NCBI GenBank assembly: GCA_964425225.1
Contig: CAYRMD010000016.1
Coordinates: forward strand, 8,172-72,171
Direction: 5' to 3'
Length of the DNA: 64,000 nt
Source: BPJU01 sp964425225
Lineage (GTDB): Bacteria; Planctomycetota; Planctomycetia; Pirellulales; Pirellulaceae
The translations under genes and the position numbers were made by a program. Every line of letters begins with the position of its first letter. The stretch's first letter is position 1. Below the pieces are notes generated by a model. That model was not told where the DNA came from and did not search any database. It worked only from the letters and a program-made list of their open reading frames with translations. Shown here piece after piece: positions 8,699-17,961 of this stretch.

Positions 8699-9667
8699 GT
8701 GCGGTTTGCCCGCGGATCGGCTTTATGTCGGCCGATCGATACAGGGCTGTGGTTGTACCTTGGACTGGCACTTGCATTGTTGTCTGGAGCTTGTACCACG
8801 TTGCGTGTTGCTGGGCCCTCGGAAAGCACACTGATTGCCCGACAACAACTTTTGGCCGCGTTGGAGGCTGCGGAGCGAGCGGACTGGACGTTGGCGGAAG
8901 AGCTTTTGCGCGCGGCACATGATTTAGCTCCCCATGATGAGCGTGTCATGTATCAATTGAGTCGCGTGTTGTGGCAGCAAGGCCGGCAACCCGAGGCCGT
9001 GCAACTTATGGAACGAGCTGTCGCCTGGTCGGGCAACAACGCATCGTGGCTTATCGACCTTGGATGGATGCGTTTGGCGATAGGTGAGGACCAGGCGGCC
9101 GAGCAATTAGCCCGCCAAGCATTACGATCGCCAACAATTCGTGGCCAGGCTTATGGCCTGCTCGGGGACATCATGGCCCAACGCGGGCAGCTCGAAGATG
9201 CTTTAAGCTATTATCATCGTGCGCTGGACTCGGGCAATCGTGATGCGAAGGTCACGCTAGCCGTGGCTGAAATCTATCGGGCGCAAGGCCAACCGTGGCG
9301 ATTGCTCTCGACACTTCAAGCCTGCGATCGATCTTCGTTGGCTGGCGATGACGTGGGCCGTTATTGGTACTTGTTGGCGATGGCTCATCGCGAACTCCAT
9401 CACCTTCCTGATGCACTATTTTGTTTACAGCGGGCGGTCGAGTGTTCCGCAACACAGTGGGAGTGGCGTATCGAGCTAGCTCGCACTTTGTGGCAAACCG
9501 GACGCGTTCCCGAAGCGCAAGCCCACCTGGAGGCTGTCCAGCAGGCAATCCCTAATCATCCGGCTGCACGCCAACTGGCCGACGAAATGTCTGAGGCCTC
9601 CCTGGCATCGTTACATCCGATAAATTCACTACCAGCAGACAGGGATCGCCTGACAGAGACGCGCTAA
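8699..9667 (+). CDS. TPR-repeat lipoprotein
   Basis: 322 aa from GTG at 8699. This start gives a compact lipoprotein signal: a basic n-region, then LWLYLGLALALLSGAC with the lipobox-like LSGAC. An ATG at 8654 would add 15 residues. The mature part is almost entirely tetratricopeptide repeats, with units visible at AEELLRAAHDLAPHDERVMY, AVQLMERAVAWSGNNASWLI, DALSYYHRALDSGNRDAKVT and DALFCLQRAVECSATQWEWR. Such lipoproteins act as protein-protein scaffolds at the inner or outer membrane; the partner is unknown. It follows the ABC permease gene and an intergenic repeat, and is followed by a small gene on the same strand. Confidence 0.8.
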   Translation: MRFARGSALCRPIDTGLWLYLGLALALLSGACTTLRVAGPSESTLIARQQLLAALEAAERADWTLAEELLRAAHDLAPHDERVMYQLSRVLWQQGRQPEAVQLMERAVAWSGNNASWLIDLGWMRLAIGEDQAAEQLARQALRSPTIRGQAYGLLGDIMAQRGQLEDALSYYHRALDSGNRDAKVTLAVAEIYRAQGQPWRLLSTLQACDRSSLAGDDVGRYWYLLAMAHRELHHLPDALFCLQRAVECSATQWEWRIELARTLWQTGRVPEAQAHLEAVQQAIPNHPAARQLADEMSEASLASLHPINSLPADRDRLTETR

Positions 9668-9777
9668 ATCAGCCTCTTTTCTTATCCCGCACCCGTCGCA
9701 GTGGGCTAGACTTCCTAGGCTAACCAAGAACCGCTCGGTTTAAACGCTCCCGTACACTTCTTGAAAGAGTGAACTCT

Positions 9778-10077
9778 ATGTCGGTCAATTCCCAAGCCAA
9801 CACCGCACTCCCAAACACCGTTCCTTTCGCACAAGAATTTCCTGCTCTCTTGGGTTCATCGCCTCGCTTCATGGATCGGCGCGTACGGGCTAGTGCTTTT
9901 TTCCCGGAGCACGCTGAAAGACGTCAATTCGGAAATACGTATCACGACCTGTCGCCAGCCGGTAGAGAGCTGGCCGAAGCAATCGACCGGTACAAGCTCG
10001 TGCGCCGGCGCAAATTCATCTCGTGCGATGAACTGTTGGAAGTATTGGTTCAATTAGGTTACAAGAAAACTACTTGA
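9778..10077 (+). CDS. small conserved-looking protein, unknown function
   Basis: 99 aa. ATG at 9778 has GAAAGAG 8 nt upstream; an in-frame GTG at 9769 overlaps that site and was not chosen. The N-terminal third is Asn/Thr/Pro-rich. The C-terminal half is charged and helical, with the patterns MDRRVRASAFFPEHAERRQF and GRELAEAIDRYKLVRRRKFI ending in LLEVLVQLGYKK. The last part resembles a short DNA- or protein-binding helical domain, but no named family was identified. It is probably a cytoplasmic protein. It stands alone between the TPR lipoprotein and a convergent minus-strand gene, and a hairpin with a T-run follows at 10090. Confidence 0.65.
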   Translation: MSVNSQANTALPNTVPFAQEFPALLGSSPRFMDRRVRASAFFPEHAERRQFGNTYHDLSPAGRELAEAIDRYKLVRRRKFISCDELLEVLVQLGYKKTT

Positions 10078-10089
10078 GGTTGCCTTCTT

Positions 10090-10108
10090 AAAAGGATCGG
10101 CCCTTTTT
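10090..10108 (+). terminator. possible simple terminator
   Basis: AAAAGG (10090-10095), a 6-nt loop and CCTTTTT (10102-10108) can form a short hairpin ending in T residues, 12 bp after the stop at 10077. The stem is weak (two G:C pairs), so this is tentative. Confidence 0.35.
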
Positions 10109-10234
10109 CGGCTTAGCGTATTGACTAACCCTATGTACAGAAGCGATCCGCCATCACTTTTTTATTTCTGTTTGTTCTTCCTGCGCCTCAGCGCCTTGGC
10201 GTCAAGTTGCACTCCTTAACGGCAAAACGCGATC

Positions 10235-10684
10235 CTAGAGCGAGGCGGCTTGCTCGACCAGATGGCGGATCAGGCTGGTGGTCATAGCTTGAAAAACTGG
10301 ATGCAACTGTTGGAATTCCCGTTCTTCGGCCTGCATCAAAATCAGAAACGTTTTGTCGCGGTACGTGAACGCGCGCAAATGGCATTCGACGATCAGATCC
10401 AGATAGAAGAAACATAGGTCGTAACCGGCGGCAGAGGTCGAGGCATGAAGTTGTTCGGTCACGCTGGTCGATTCAACCCCTTGATATTCGCGCTGCATCG
10501 CGGCTAGGGCATCATCTAGTAGGCGAGCTGGGGAATCCGGGGGAAAATAGACGTGCAGGGCCCACAAGGCTCCAGTCGGGCTTTCCAGTGTGATTTCCCG
10601 CGGCCAGCGCGTCGATTCCTCGCAAAGGGACCAATTCTCTGGATATTGGAATCGCACGCCGTGGCGGTCGTAAAGCGCAGGCAT
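10235..10684 (-). CDS. small cytoplasmic protein, PsbP/DcrB-like fold suspected
   Basis: 149 aa from ATG at 10684, 28 nt after the stop of the upstream gene. A longer frame to 10777 would overlap that gene by 65 nt and looks unstructured. The sequence begins with a typical pattern for PsbP/DUF1795-type folds (YDRHGVRFQYPENWSLCEES), then a beta-rich middle (GALWALHVYFPP), a linker helix (LDDALAAMQREYQGVE) and a final segment (RAFTYRDKTFLILMQAEERE). No signal peptide or catalytic motif is visible. Co-transcribed with the DUF2582 winged-helix gene immediately upstream. The fold suggestion is inference from pattern; the function is unknown. Confidence 0.65.
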   Translation of the reverse strand: MPALYDRHGVRFQYPENWSLCEESTRWPREITLESPTGALWALHVYFPPDSPARLLDDALAAMQREYQGVESTSVTEQLHASTSAAGYDLCFFYLDLIVECHLRAFTYRDKTFLILMQAEEREFQQLHPVFQAMTTSLIRHLVEQAASL

Positions 10685-10712
10685 ATTGGGATTAAGTAAG
10701 GGCGAGTCGAGA

Positions 10713-10946
10713 TTACTCTTCTTTGAGCCAAATAAGCCGGCCTCGGCTGGTCTCCTCGATTTCGATTTTGTCTTCACGCGCTAACCAACCGATGGCTTGT
10801 AGCACCAGGTCCCGAGGCGCATCAACCGACTCGATCACTTTTCGGACCGACATGCGCCCTTGATCATGAAGTACATGCCAAACCTTACCGGCCGTGAAAC
10901 CGATAGCAGCCTTGGGGGAAATCCCCACTTCCGCGATCGCTTCCAT
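10713..10946 (-). CDS. winged helix-turn-helix protein, DUF2582 family
   Basis: 77 aa. The complete small domain matches the DUF2582 pattern: an N-terminal GFTAGKVWHVLHDQG helix, a recognition region MSVRKVIESVDAPRDLVLQA, then IGWLAREDKIEIEE and a final beta strand RGRLIWL. Family members are short winged-helix proteins presumed to bind nucleic acid. It is the first gene of a two-gene operon with the PsbP-like protein. It lies 104 bp downstream of the nucleoside transporter stop, on the same strand. The target is unknown. Confidence 0.8.
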   Translation of the reverse strand: MEAIAEVGISPKAAIGFTAGKVWHVLHDQGRMSVRKVIESVDAPRDLVLQAIGWLAREDKIEIEETSRGRLIWLKEE

Positions 10947-11050
10947 GTACGATTCCCTCCTGAAAAACTATAAGCGGCGCGCAGCCCGTGGCCAAGCCAC
11001 ACACCGCAATTATAGCGTTAATGCCCGGACTACTGGAAGTGATCCGCACG

Positions 11051-12421
11051 CTAAAGGAGAGTACCCGCGATACAGGCTGTCATCAAGCAAGCCAAACTGC
11101 CGCCTATCATCGCTTTTAGCCCCAACTGGGCCAATTCGCCGCGCCGTTCCGGGACCAAAGCCCCGATGCCCCCGATTTGAATCGCGATGGCTCCCAAGTT
11201 CGAAAAGCCGCATAAGGCATATGTCAACACCACGATCGTACGCGGGCTAAGTCTGGCTGCGTCGGAGACGGCATGTCCATTATTGGCTAAAATCTGGCTC
11301 AAACTCACGTAAGCGACGAACTCGTTCAAAACCGTTTTTTCACCTAACAACGCGGCTGCTGTGGAACACTCGTTCTTTGGAATACCCATTAACCAGGCGA
11401 ACGGCCAGAAGACAACCGCCAGTAGACCCTTTAAAGACCAGTGCCACGAGACGGGCTTCTCGACCCACGGCAGATGATTCATGAACCAGGCAGCGACTGC
11501 TCCTAAGGCCCCAATGAGCGTATCGCACATGGCAATCAAAGCCAGAAAAGCGATCAGCATGGCCACAATGTTCAAAGCTAACCGCAAGCCGTCCGCCGCG
11601 CCCTGAGCTGCCGCATCGATCAGGTTGATGCTCGTTGGCGGACAGTACACACGCCGAGCATCGCTGGTTACCGGCTGTTCGGTTTCCGGCTCGAGCATCT
11701 TCGCAATTACCAGGGCAGCCGGAGCGGAAATGATGGACGCTGTAACCAGATGCCCCGGATGGATGCCCATTGCGGCGAAAGCCGCCAGAAGACCTCCGGA
11801 GATCGTGGCAAAACCCGAGACCATCAACGTGCATAATTCTGAGCGTGTCAGCGTCGCCAAATAGGGCCGCACGACCAGCGGTGCCTCGGTATGACCTACG
11901 AAAATGTTCGCAGCTACCGCGAAACTCTCTGCCCCACTCGTGCCCAACGTTCGTTGCATACACCAGGCAATACACCCGACGATGCGCTGCATCATTCCGA
12001 CGTGATAGAGCACGGACATCAAAGCGGCAAAGAAAATCACCGTGGGCATTACTCCAAAAGCGAATGAAGTCAGTAGCACAATCGATTCGGATGTGTTCTC
12101 TTGGTTAGGGCGAAGTGCAAAAACAAATGACGCGCCAGTCCGAACCCAGCTATTGACTAACTGAAAGAAGCCCGAGATAGCCGCAAACAGAACGCCTTCG
12201 GGGAAACGGCCACCAAATGTCCAATTTTGCGAAGCGAAAACCAGAGCGGCCAACGCCCATTGGAGAATTAGCCCTATCCATACCAGGCGCCACCGTATGG
12301 CATCTCGCCGCCGGCTCAAAAGCCAGGAAATGCATACCAATACAGCTAATCCCAAAAGACTGATCACGCGTAGCATCGCACGGTCCCCGTAAATCGAAGG
12401 GAATTCTGACCAGAAAGCCAT
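11051..12421 (-). CDS. concentrative nucleoside transporter (CNT/NupC family)
   Basis: 456 aa membrane protein of typical CNT length with about ten hydrophobic segments. Family hallmarks are present: GVMPTVIFFAALMSVLYHVG in the core, GTSGAESFAVAANIFVGHTE followed by APLVVRPYL, then FATISGGLLAAFAAMG and the C-terminal GFSNLGAIAIQIGGIGAL. CNT proteins take up nucleosides with sodium or protons across the inner membrane. Specificity cannot be read from the sequence here. A short open frame (12428-12628) ends 6 bp before the ATG, which has no clear Shine-Dalgarno, so expression may depend on coupling or on a leaderless promoter (inference). Confidence 0.9.
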   Translation of the reverse strand: MAFWSEFPSIYGDRAMLRVISLLGLAVLVCISWLLSRRRDAIRWRLVWIGLILQWALAALVFASQNWTFGGRFPEGVLFAAISGFFQLVNSWVRTGASFVFALRPNQENTSESIVLLTSFAFGVMPTVIFFAALMSVLYHVGMMQRIVGCIAWCMQRTLGTSGAESFAVAANIFVGHTEAPLVVRPYLATLTRSELCTLMVSGFATISGGLLAAFAAMGIHPGHLVTASIISAPAALVIAKMLEPETEQPVTSDARRVYCPPTSINLIDAAAQGAADGLRLALNIVAMLIAFLALIAMCDTLIGALGAVAAWFMNHLPWVEKPVSWHWSLKGLLAVVFWPFAWLMGIPKNECSTAAALLGEKTVLNEFVAYVSLSQILANNGHAVSDAARLSPRTIVVLTYALCGFSNLGAIAIQIGGIGALVPERRGELAQLGLKAMIGGSLACLMTACIAGTLL

Positions 12422-12427
12422 GGAACT

Positions 12428-12628
12428 TTATATGGGGACGAGAATCCACATGTCGAGCCGGGTGTGGGGTAGGCCCAGAGGCAATTCGAGTCGTTCTCGC
12501 CCGCGCTCGATATCCGATCCCGGGGGCAACCACGGTTGTGGGATTGAAGAGCGCGGACCGGACAGGTAAACAGCAGGCACATGAGTTTGCCCGGCGAGAA
12601 TCGACCGAGCACCGTGCGCGTTTAGCAT
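12428..12628 (-). CDS. small hypothetical protein upstream of the transporter (66 aa)
   Basis: ATG at 12628, stop TAA at 12428, 6 bp before the transporter start. The composition looks protein-like (HVPAVYLSGPRSSIPQPWLP, then ERLELPLGLPHTRLDMWILV), but no family was recognised and no ribosome site is clear. It might be a leader peptide or the 3' remnant of a longer gene broken by the repeat at 12681-12703. Confidence 0.35.
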   Translation of the reverse strand: MLNAHGARSILAGQTHVPAVYLSGPRSSIPQPWLPPGSDIERGRERLELPLGLPHTRLDMWILVPI

Positions 12629-12877
12629 GTAAAGTAGCAGGAACCGAGCCGTGACATGTAGCGAACGGCGTGAATATTTGGTGCAAAGGCGCGAAGGCGC
12701 AAGGGGAGCAGGAGGCACACTGCGCTTACTTGTATTCGCCTTCGTGTTGAATCATGTTGAATCCTGGGCGCGACTGTTTCGGTCACCAGAGCCAGCCAAA
12801 AAGGTAGTAAAAAGCACTAAGGTTGTTTTCTAATGGTATTTTCTAATAATTAGATTGAGATAACACGTTTCCAGATT
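12629..12877. repeat. intergenic stretch with an ACGC-type repeat
   Basis: 12681-12703 reads GTGCAAAGGCGCGAAGGCGC plus AAG, a copy of the dispersed ACGC repeat. About 12765-12790 (GGGCGCGACTGTTTCGGTCACCAG) could be a decayed 33-bp-type unit. From 12800 to 12877 the DNA turns AT-rich (TTTTCTAATGGTATTTTCTAATAATTAG) and may hold the end signal of the 1541-aa gene. No gene seen. Confidence 0.55.
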
Positions 12878-15800
12878 CTATTGGGATGTCAATTCATAAA
12901 GTGGTAAGTGACGGTAGGTCACCTCCAGCGACAGCAGGTTCATGGTCGTAACGTAAATGCGTCCGGCATGAGCAGCCCAGCGGTCGGGGACGGGACGGAA
13001 CGGATCCCAACTTCCGGCATAGGGGCCTTCCTGGACCTGAGTGCTCAACAAGAGCGGATGGAGTTTACCGTTCCACGTACGCCAATACTCACCACCTAAG
13101 TGGAACATTACTTGCGTGGCATAGTACCAGTAGTAAGTATCGCGGCGGCGACTGGCTACCGGATCGGATAAATCGCTCATTCCCGGCAAGTTGTCGCGTA
13201 AGTAGTCTCCGCCCGCTTGGAGAGCCGGATGGTCGCGGCGCCATCCGGTATACAGCCGCATCAGTAGCCCCACGGAGGTCATAGTTGGTGAAGGAACTCG
13301 GCCATGCCGTTGCGCGGGGGTGTCCGGAGCATACGGATTATACCGGTACAAGTAGGGCTCCTTCGGAGCCTGGGCCCGATCGAGCCAATAAATGACCCGT
13401 TGGTACGTGGATTTTGGTACAGATAGCCCCGCTAATTCGCCACTTTTTAGCGCCATTAACATCCAACCGGAGACGGACGTATCACTGCTGACTTGTGGGG
13501 TGTAACGCCATCCGCCGAGCTCTGGGGATTGGGCCGCGACAATATAATCAAGCGCTCGTTGCGCTGGCTGGCGAAGCAAGGGATCTTGTGTCATCCCGTA
13601 TGCTTCAGTTAATGCCAGAGTCGCGATGGCGTGGGAATAGAGGCGAGCTACACGATTCGATTCTGGATCGGACTCTGCGAACAGTACACCGTCGGCTTGT
13701 TGGGTGCTGAGCAGGTAATCGATTCCTCGGCGTACTATATCCCGGTATTGATATTCGCGATGAGTGTATCCGGCTCCCTGAAACGCCAGCAAAGCTAGGC
13801 CTGTGGCTGCGACATCCGAGCGCATAACCGGTGGTGGCTCATCGAAGCCGTCCAATGTCCACCGACCGTCGCTACGCTGATATCGTGCCAAGAAGGCCAG
13901 CCCCAGCTCGATCGCACGCTCCGTTTCAGGCCCCAGTTGACGACCGGTCTCTGGCCGATTCCGCTCGACACGTCCTCGAAACGCATCGGTTGGAATGGTC
14001 GCCGCCGACAAGGTCGACGGCAGTCCGCTGGGCGTGCGCCGCGGAATTCGAACCAGTTGCATTTGAACCGTTTCCGCTTCTCGCCTTGCACGGCGGTCTT
14101 CCAGTCCCACGTCGGAGGCAACTTCGACTCCTAGCCCCCCGTCACCGGGTGAGCGATCGACGTCCACAGGTAATTGTGCCTCCGCCGGCCGCACGCCGGG
14201 CCGATCACTGTCCACGACAGCAAGATCAGCGGGAGTGACCGCGGTATTGCCGGTCGACCGTGAGTGATCGGCCATCAAGCCATCGAGTGTTTCCGTTGCG
14301 GATGTAAGCCGTGGAGCTGTACGCACGCCGCTCGAACGTGTCGAAGCTATCGGATGTGGCTCGGACTTAACCTGTTCTCGATTAGCCATCACTCTGGAGG
14401 GCTCCAGGAGCTGAGCATGTGCGTAGCTCTGCATCCCGGTTGGGCCGGACACTTCAAGAGCTGACGGCATTTCAGGCTGACTTGGTCGATATTGGGTCCC
14501 TACGCTCTGGGCGATGGCAGGGGCAGGCGTTGGGTCCGATGCCGAGGATGCCAAAGCTACTTGCTCGGCAGCCGATTGTCCTTCCAACCCAATACCGGTC
14601 ACTGGTGAACGCACGGAACGAGTCATTTTGGAGCCGCCACTACCAGGAAGGGCTGGTCCAGGGACGGCTTCGGCGACATTCGATCGGACCCGGAGTACTT
14701 GGCCTGGTTTACCTGCAGCGCTCAACGTTGCATCTGGTATCGTTGCTGCGGCTCCGGTAGCCGAGGCGGCTCGCGCGGGCTGGTCTGCTTGGCGCACTAC
14801 CATTGGCGATGCGGCCAGGTCGCCCGGCGAAACTGCTAAGTCTGCCGGTGATGGAACACGACTGGTCAAGCTCACCGTTTCAGAGGAACTTTCGGTAGGT
14901 AAAACGGGTGCCGATACCGATGGCAGTGTGCGGCCACGAGCTGCGGGGCTACTCGTGGCTAACCCCGGCAGGCCCATGGGCGAAGTGGCTTCGGTTGACG
15001 GAGCCTGACGCAAGTTTACTTGCGCGAGCGCGTCTGCCGCATTGGCTTCGGCGGGGCTACCTTCAAGAGGTGCTTCCGATGGCGAGCCGCTTGTACTGGC
15101 CGTACCCGCTGGGTCCAGCCGCATTTGGCGTACCGCCGTGGGTGAGGCGTCGATGGCAAGCGGGCGCGAGCCGCCTGGGGCAGCCGGTGCAACGGCTACG
15201 GGAGCCTGCGTATCCGTGGGCAAAGATGGACGTGGGAGGCCACTTCGCGAAGCTCGCATGGTTGCCGGAGCCGGAATCTGCCACAACTCAGGCTGCCCTC
15301 CCCCTAAACCACGAGCCACCTGCATTTCCGCCACCACACGCTGCGGCCCAAGATCCACCTCGGTTGGCCCTTGGTCCACCGTAACGGATCCTCGCTCCAC
15401 TTGCGCTGCCAATGACGTGTCGGCAACGGAGGCGGCAGCAGCCGGTTGATGCACAAGTGGAACCGATTCACTGCCCTCCGGCGCCAATGGCGCAGTGGTA
15501 AGCGAACCCGGAACCGGACCGCGTGACGCTGTTCGTGCGGCCCACGATGGGATCGATGGACTTAATGCGGCGGCAGGCTCAGCTTCCTGCGTAGCCTGTA
15601 AGTGGCTGGCACCGGAAGCAAACAGCGCAGGACTATCTGCCGCCGGAAGATCACGTAGGAGATTCGGACCAGCTTGGGCTCCAGCCGTGCCGACAGCAGC
15701 TCGTGCAATAGCCAACGGCATCGGAGCGGGAGTTGGCTGCACGGGTGGCTTACCAACTTGCGGCGACGGCTGTTCGGCTAGCGGCGGAGATTGCGTTTCG

Positions 15801-17503
15801 GCATTCCGCACGGCCCGGTTAGCCGTAATTTCTGGACGCGCAAGCGGCTGAAGGCTGGCCTCGGGCGCCGACAATTGTCGCCGGAACACCGATTCGGCCA
15901 GAGTAGCCTCGGGACTCGATTGAGGTTGCTCAGCCGGTTGACGCGACGGCAATTGCTCGCCCCGAGCCACCTGTCTTTCCAGAGTAACGTCCGTTGGCCG
16001 CAAACCGTTCGTCGGGTCAATCGGAGAGCTACTGGCCAGCGGGGTGTCGCTTATGCTGTGCCCGGCGAAGTTAGGCCGACTAGCACTAGTCGAGCGTCGC
16101 GGCTGGCTTACCGTAGGTAGCTCGGACAATGGCGGTTCGGAAAGCGAGAGTGCCGCACGCGACAGCTCGGACGGCGCGCTCGATGCGGCGAGTGTCTCCT
16201 TGTTTTCCTCCGGCAATCGCCCCGCAAGGGCTAGCGTTCTTTGATCACCAGACAAAGCACGCGACACTGTTACATCCGCAGCCGTCGCACGCATTGCGTC
16301 GGAGGTGGTAGTGCTGATCGGCGACGGAGCAAGGTCGACGCTGGGGCGTATAATTGGCACCCGCCGCTGTCCCGAGAGTGGTTCCGGAACCTGGGCTATG
16401 AGCGAGTCGGTTTCGTCGGCCACAAAATCGGGCATTTGTATATCGGACGGTTGCTCGGAGGCCAATTCAGCCACAGCCTGCTCGACACCGAGCGATGCTG
16501 GCAAATGGCGTTGTGGAGCCACGGCGATTTTCCTGGCGCTAAAGGTAGCCGGCGCCGACTGCTGTGCCATCACTTCTTGAGGCGACTCTTGGGACAGCGT
16601 CGGTTCCGGAGACTGTCGCCGGGGTAATTGGTGGGATGCGATGCGCGGTTGAATCGCTTCCGGCTCTGTCGCGGGAGCGGCACGAATCACGGGCGGCGCG
16701 ACCTCAGCGCGCGGGTCTTGCAGTGCCGCCAGGGTCGGTTGAGGGCGAGTCGGCTGTAACTGCAGAGCGACCGCTGTCGGCCCGACCCTACCCGGTTCCG
16801 TTACCGACATGGGGTGGGCTGCCGAGCTTGTTTCCGGCTGCCGTGTCGTGTTCTTGCTCAGTAAGGAAAGAGTGGGAGCTTGCCGTGCCGGAGCCGGTAC
16901 TTCCACCGCGCGCCGTGCAAGGTTGGGAGTATCCGGTGACGGTGCCAACTCGACCGGCTGCCAGTTCGATAGAACTTGCGGTTCTTGACTGGTGGGCTCC
17001 CGATCGACTACTGCGGCGGTTACTTGGTTGTTGGGATCGGGAACAAACGGCGCGGGTTGGTACGGACGGTTGGCGCTGAGCACCAAGTGTTCGACCCGCG
17101 GGACTTCACGGCGCGACCGGGTAACTTCGGCCGCCTCGTTTGGTCGCCACAACCGTGCGGGTAATACCACATGTACGGTGGCCAGCACCAACAGAAGGTG
17201 CAGTACCAGGCTCGCCAGCAAGCCTACCTGCATGGAGCGACGCATCCAGCGACGTGACACCAGTCGCGTAATCACCATGCCACACGCCACCAACCATGGT
17301 ACGCCAATGACCGATACCCAAGCGCTTCGGTACCAAAGAGGGTCGTCGAATCGCTGGAATGCCAGTGCCGTTCCGACGCCGAATCCCCCAAGAGTTAACA
17401 ACAAAACATCAATCGGCCAGTGCGTGGCGTCGGCTCGAGGCGGCTGAGTGTCTACTTTGTGGACGCGGTGCGACCCCATGGTCCGGCCGTAGGAATCAAT
17501 CAT
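12878..17503 (-). CDS. giant membrane-anchored protein with Pro/Ala-rich linker and squalene-cyclase-fold C-terminus
   Basis: 1541 aa; ATG at 17503 overlaps the ExbD stop by 4 bases. Three hydrophobic segments lie within the first 120 residues (IDVLLLTLGGFGVGTALAF, SVIGVPWLVACGMVITRLV, VGLLASLVLHLLLVLATVHV). About 1070 residues of Pro/Ala/Ser/Gln-rich low-complexity sequence follow. From about 1195 there is an alpha/alpha-barrel of the prenyltransferase/squalene-oxidase repeat type (AIELGLAFLARYQRSDGRWT, then IDYLLSTQQADGVL and ALDYIVAAQSPELGGWRY). The DxDD catalytic motif of squalene cyclases is absent (SSDTSVSGW at the equivalent place), so cyclase activity is unlikely. The TonB-like plan (membrane anchor, long Pro-rich spacer, C-terminal domain) plus ExbB/ExbD coupling suggests energy transduction across the periplasm; this is inference. 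Confidence 0.88.
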   Translation of the reverse strand: MIDSYGRTMGSHRVHKVDTQPPRADATHWPIDVLLLTLGGFGVGTALAFQRFDDPLWYRSAWVSVIGVPWLVACGMVITRLVSRRWMRRSMQVGLLASLVLHLLLVLATVHVVLPARLWRPNEAAEVTRSRREVPRVEHLVLSANRPYQPAPFVPDPNNQVTAAVVDREPTSQEPQVLSNWQPVELAPSPDTPNLARRAVEVPAPARQAPTLSLLSKNTTRQPETSSAAHPMSVTEPGRVGPTAVALQLQPTRPQPTLAALQDPRAEVAPPVIRAAPATEPEAIQPRIASHQLPRRQSPEPTLSQESPQEVMAQQSAPATFSARKIAVAPQRHLPASLGVEQAVAELASEQPSDIQMPDFVADETDSLIAQVPEPLSGQRRVPIIRPSVDLAPSPISTTTSDAMRATAADVTVSRALSGDQRTLALAGRLPEENKETLAASSAPSELSRAALSLSEPPLSELPTVSQPRRSTSASRPNFAGHSISDTPLASSSPIDPTNGLRPTDVTLERQVARGEQLPSRQPAEQPQSSPEATLAESVFRRQLSAPEASLQPLARPEITANRAVRNAETQSPPLAEQPSPQVGKPPVQPTPAPMPLAIARAAVGTAGAQAGPNLLRDLPAADSPALFASGASHLQATQEAEPAAALSPSIPSWAARTASRGPVPGSLTTAPLAPEGSESVPLVHQPAAAASVADTSLAAQVERGSVTVDQGPTEVDLGPQRVVAEMQVARGLGGGQPELWQIPAPATMRASRSGLPRPSLPTDTQAPVAVAPAAPGGSRPLAIDASPTAVRQMRLDPAGTASTSGSPSEAPLEGSPAEANAADALAQVNLRQAPSTEATSPMGLPGLATSSPAARGRTLPSVSAPVLPTESSSETVSLTSRVPSPADLAVSPGDLAASPMVVRQADQPARAASATGAAATIPDATLSAAGKPGQVLRVRSNVAEAVPGPALPGSGGSKMTRSVRSPVTGIGLEGQSAAEQVALASSASDPTPAPAIAQSVGTQYRPSQPEMPSALEVSGPTGMQSYAHAQLLEPSRVMANREQVKSEPHPIASTRSSGVRTAPRLTSATETLDGLMADHSRSTGNTAVTPADLAVVDSDRPGVRPAEAQLPVDVDRSPGDGGLGVEVASDVGLEDRRARREAETVQMQLVRIPRRTPSGLPSTLSAATIPTDAFRGRVERNRPETGRQLGPETERAIELGLAFLARYQRSDGRWTLDGFDEPPPVMRSDVAATGLALLAFQGAGYTHREYQYRDIVRRGIDYLLSTQQADGVLFAESDPESNRVARLYSHAIATLALTEAYGMTQDPLLRQPAQRALDYIVAAQSPELGGWRYTPQVSSDTSVSGWMLMALKSGELAGLSVPKSTYQRVIYWLDRAQAPKEPYLYRYNPYAPDTPAQRHGRVPSPTMTSVGLLMRLYTGWRRDHPALQAGGDYLRDNLPGMSDLSDPVASRRRDTYYWYYATQVMFHLGGEYWRTWNGKLHPLLLSTQVQEGPYAGSWDPFRPVPDRWAAHAGRIYVTTMNLLSLEVTYRHLPLYELTSQ

Positions 17504-17907
17504 TCCGTATCGATGGTATAGTTTTGCACGTCGTAGCGTTTGCAGAGATTTAAAATCTGCAGCACATATTGGAAGTCTACCCTCTTGTCGGCGCGAATGT
17601 TGACGGTTTGCGTTAAGGGATTATTGGCGATGGCCTGCCGCAGCGCTTGGTCGACTTCTTCGAGCGACATGATTGTTTCGTTTACAAAGTACCGTCCGGT
17701 TTCGTCGATATTGACGACGAAATCGCGCGGTTGATCGAGCAGTGGTCGAGCTTCACTGGCCTGGGGCAAGGCGACCTCCAACTGCCGATCCTCCTCTGCA
17801 AAACGGCTTGCTACCAGAAAGAATATCAACAACAAAAATACCACGTCGATCAAGGGCGTTAGGTTTAACACGGTAAACGCCTGCCCTTTTTTCAGTTGCA
17901 CAGTCAT
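17500..17907 (-). CDS. exbD: ExbD/TolR-type biopolymer transport protein
   Basis: 135 aa. The short N-terminus is followed by one membrane helix (LTPLIDVVFLLLIFFLVASR) that carries the conserved proton-path aspartate, D21. The periplasmic part is a typical ExbD domain (DRQLEVALPQASEARPL ... VNIRADKRVDFQYVLQILNL). With ExbB it forms the inner-membrane proton channel that powers TonB- or Tol-like partners. It lies 54 bp after exbB and overlaps the 1541-aa gene by an ATGA junction, so that protein is the likely mechanical partner. Confidence 0.93.
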   Translation of the reverse strand: MTVQLKKGQAFTVLNLTPLIDVVFLLLIFFLVASRFAEEDRQLEVALPQASEARPLLDQPRDFVVNIDETGRYFVNETIMSLEEVDQALRQAIANNPLTQTVNIRADKRVDFQYVLQILNLCKRYDVQNYTIDTE

Positions 17908-17961
17908 GCCGTTGAACCCTGTGGATCGCCGGTGGTACTTTACACTGTCGGGGAAAGCACG

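Noticed and set aside
14419..15851. Several plus-strand frames of 110-160 codons
   Set aside because: Antisense shadows of the Pro/Ala-rich linker of the 1541-aa protein; GC-rich low-complexity DNA keeps other frames open.
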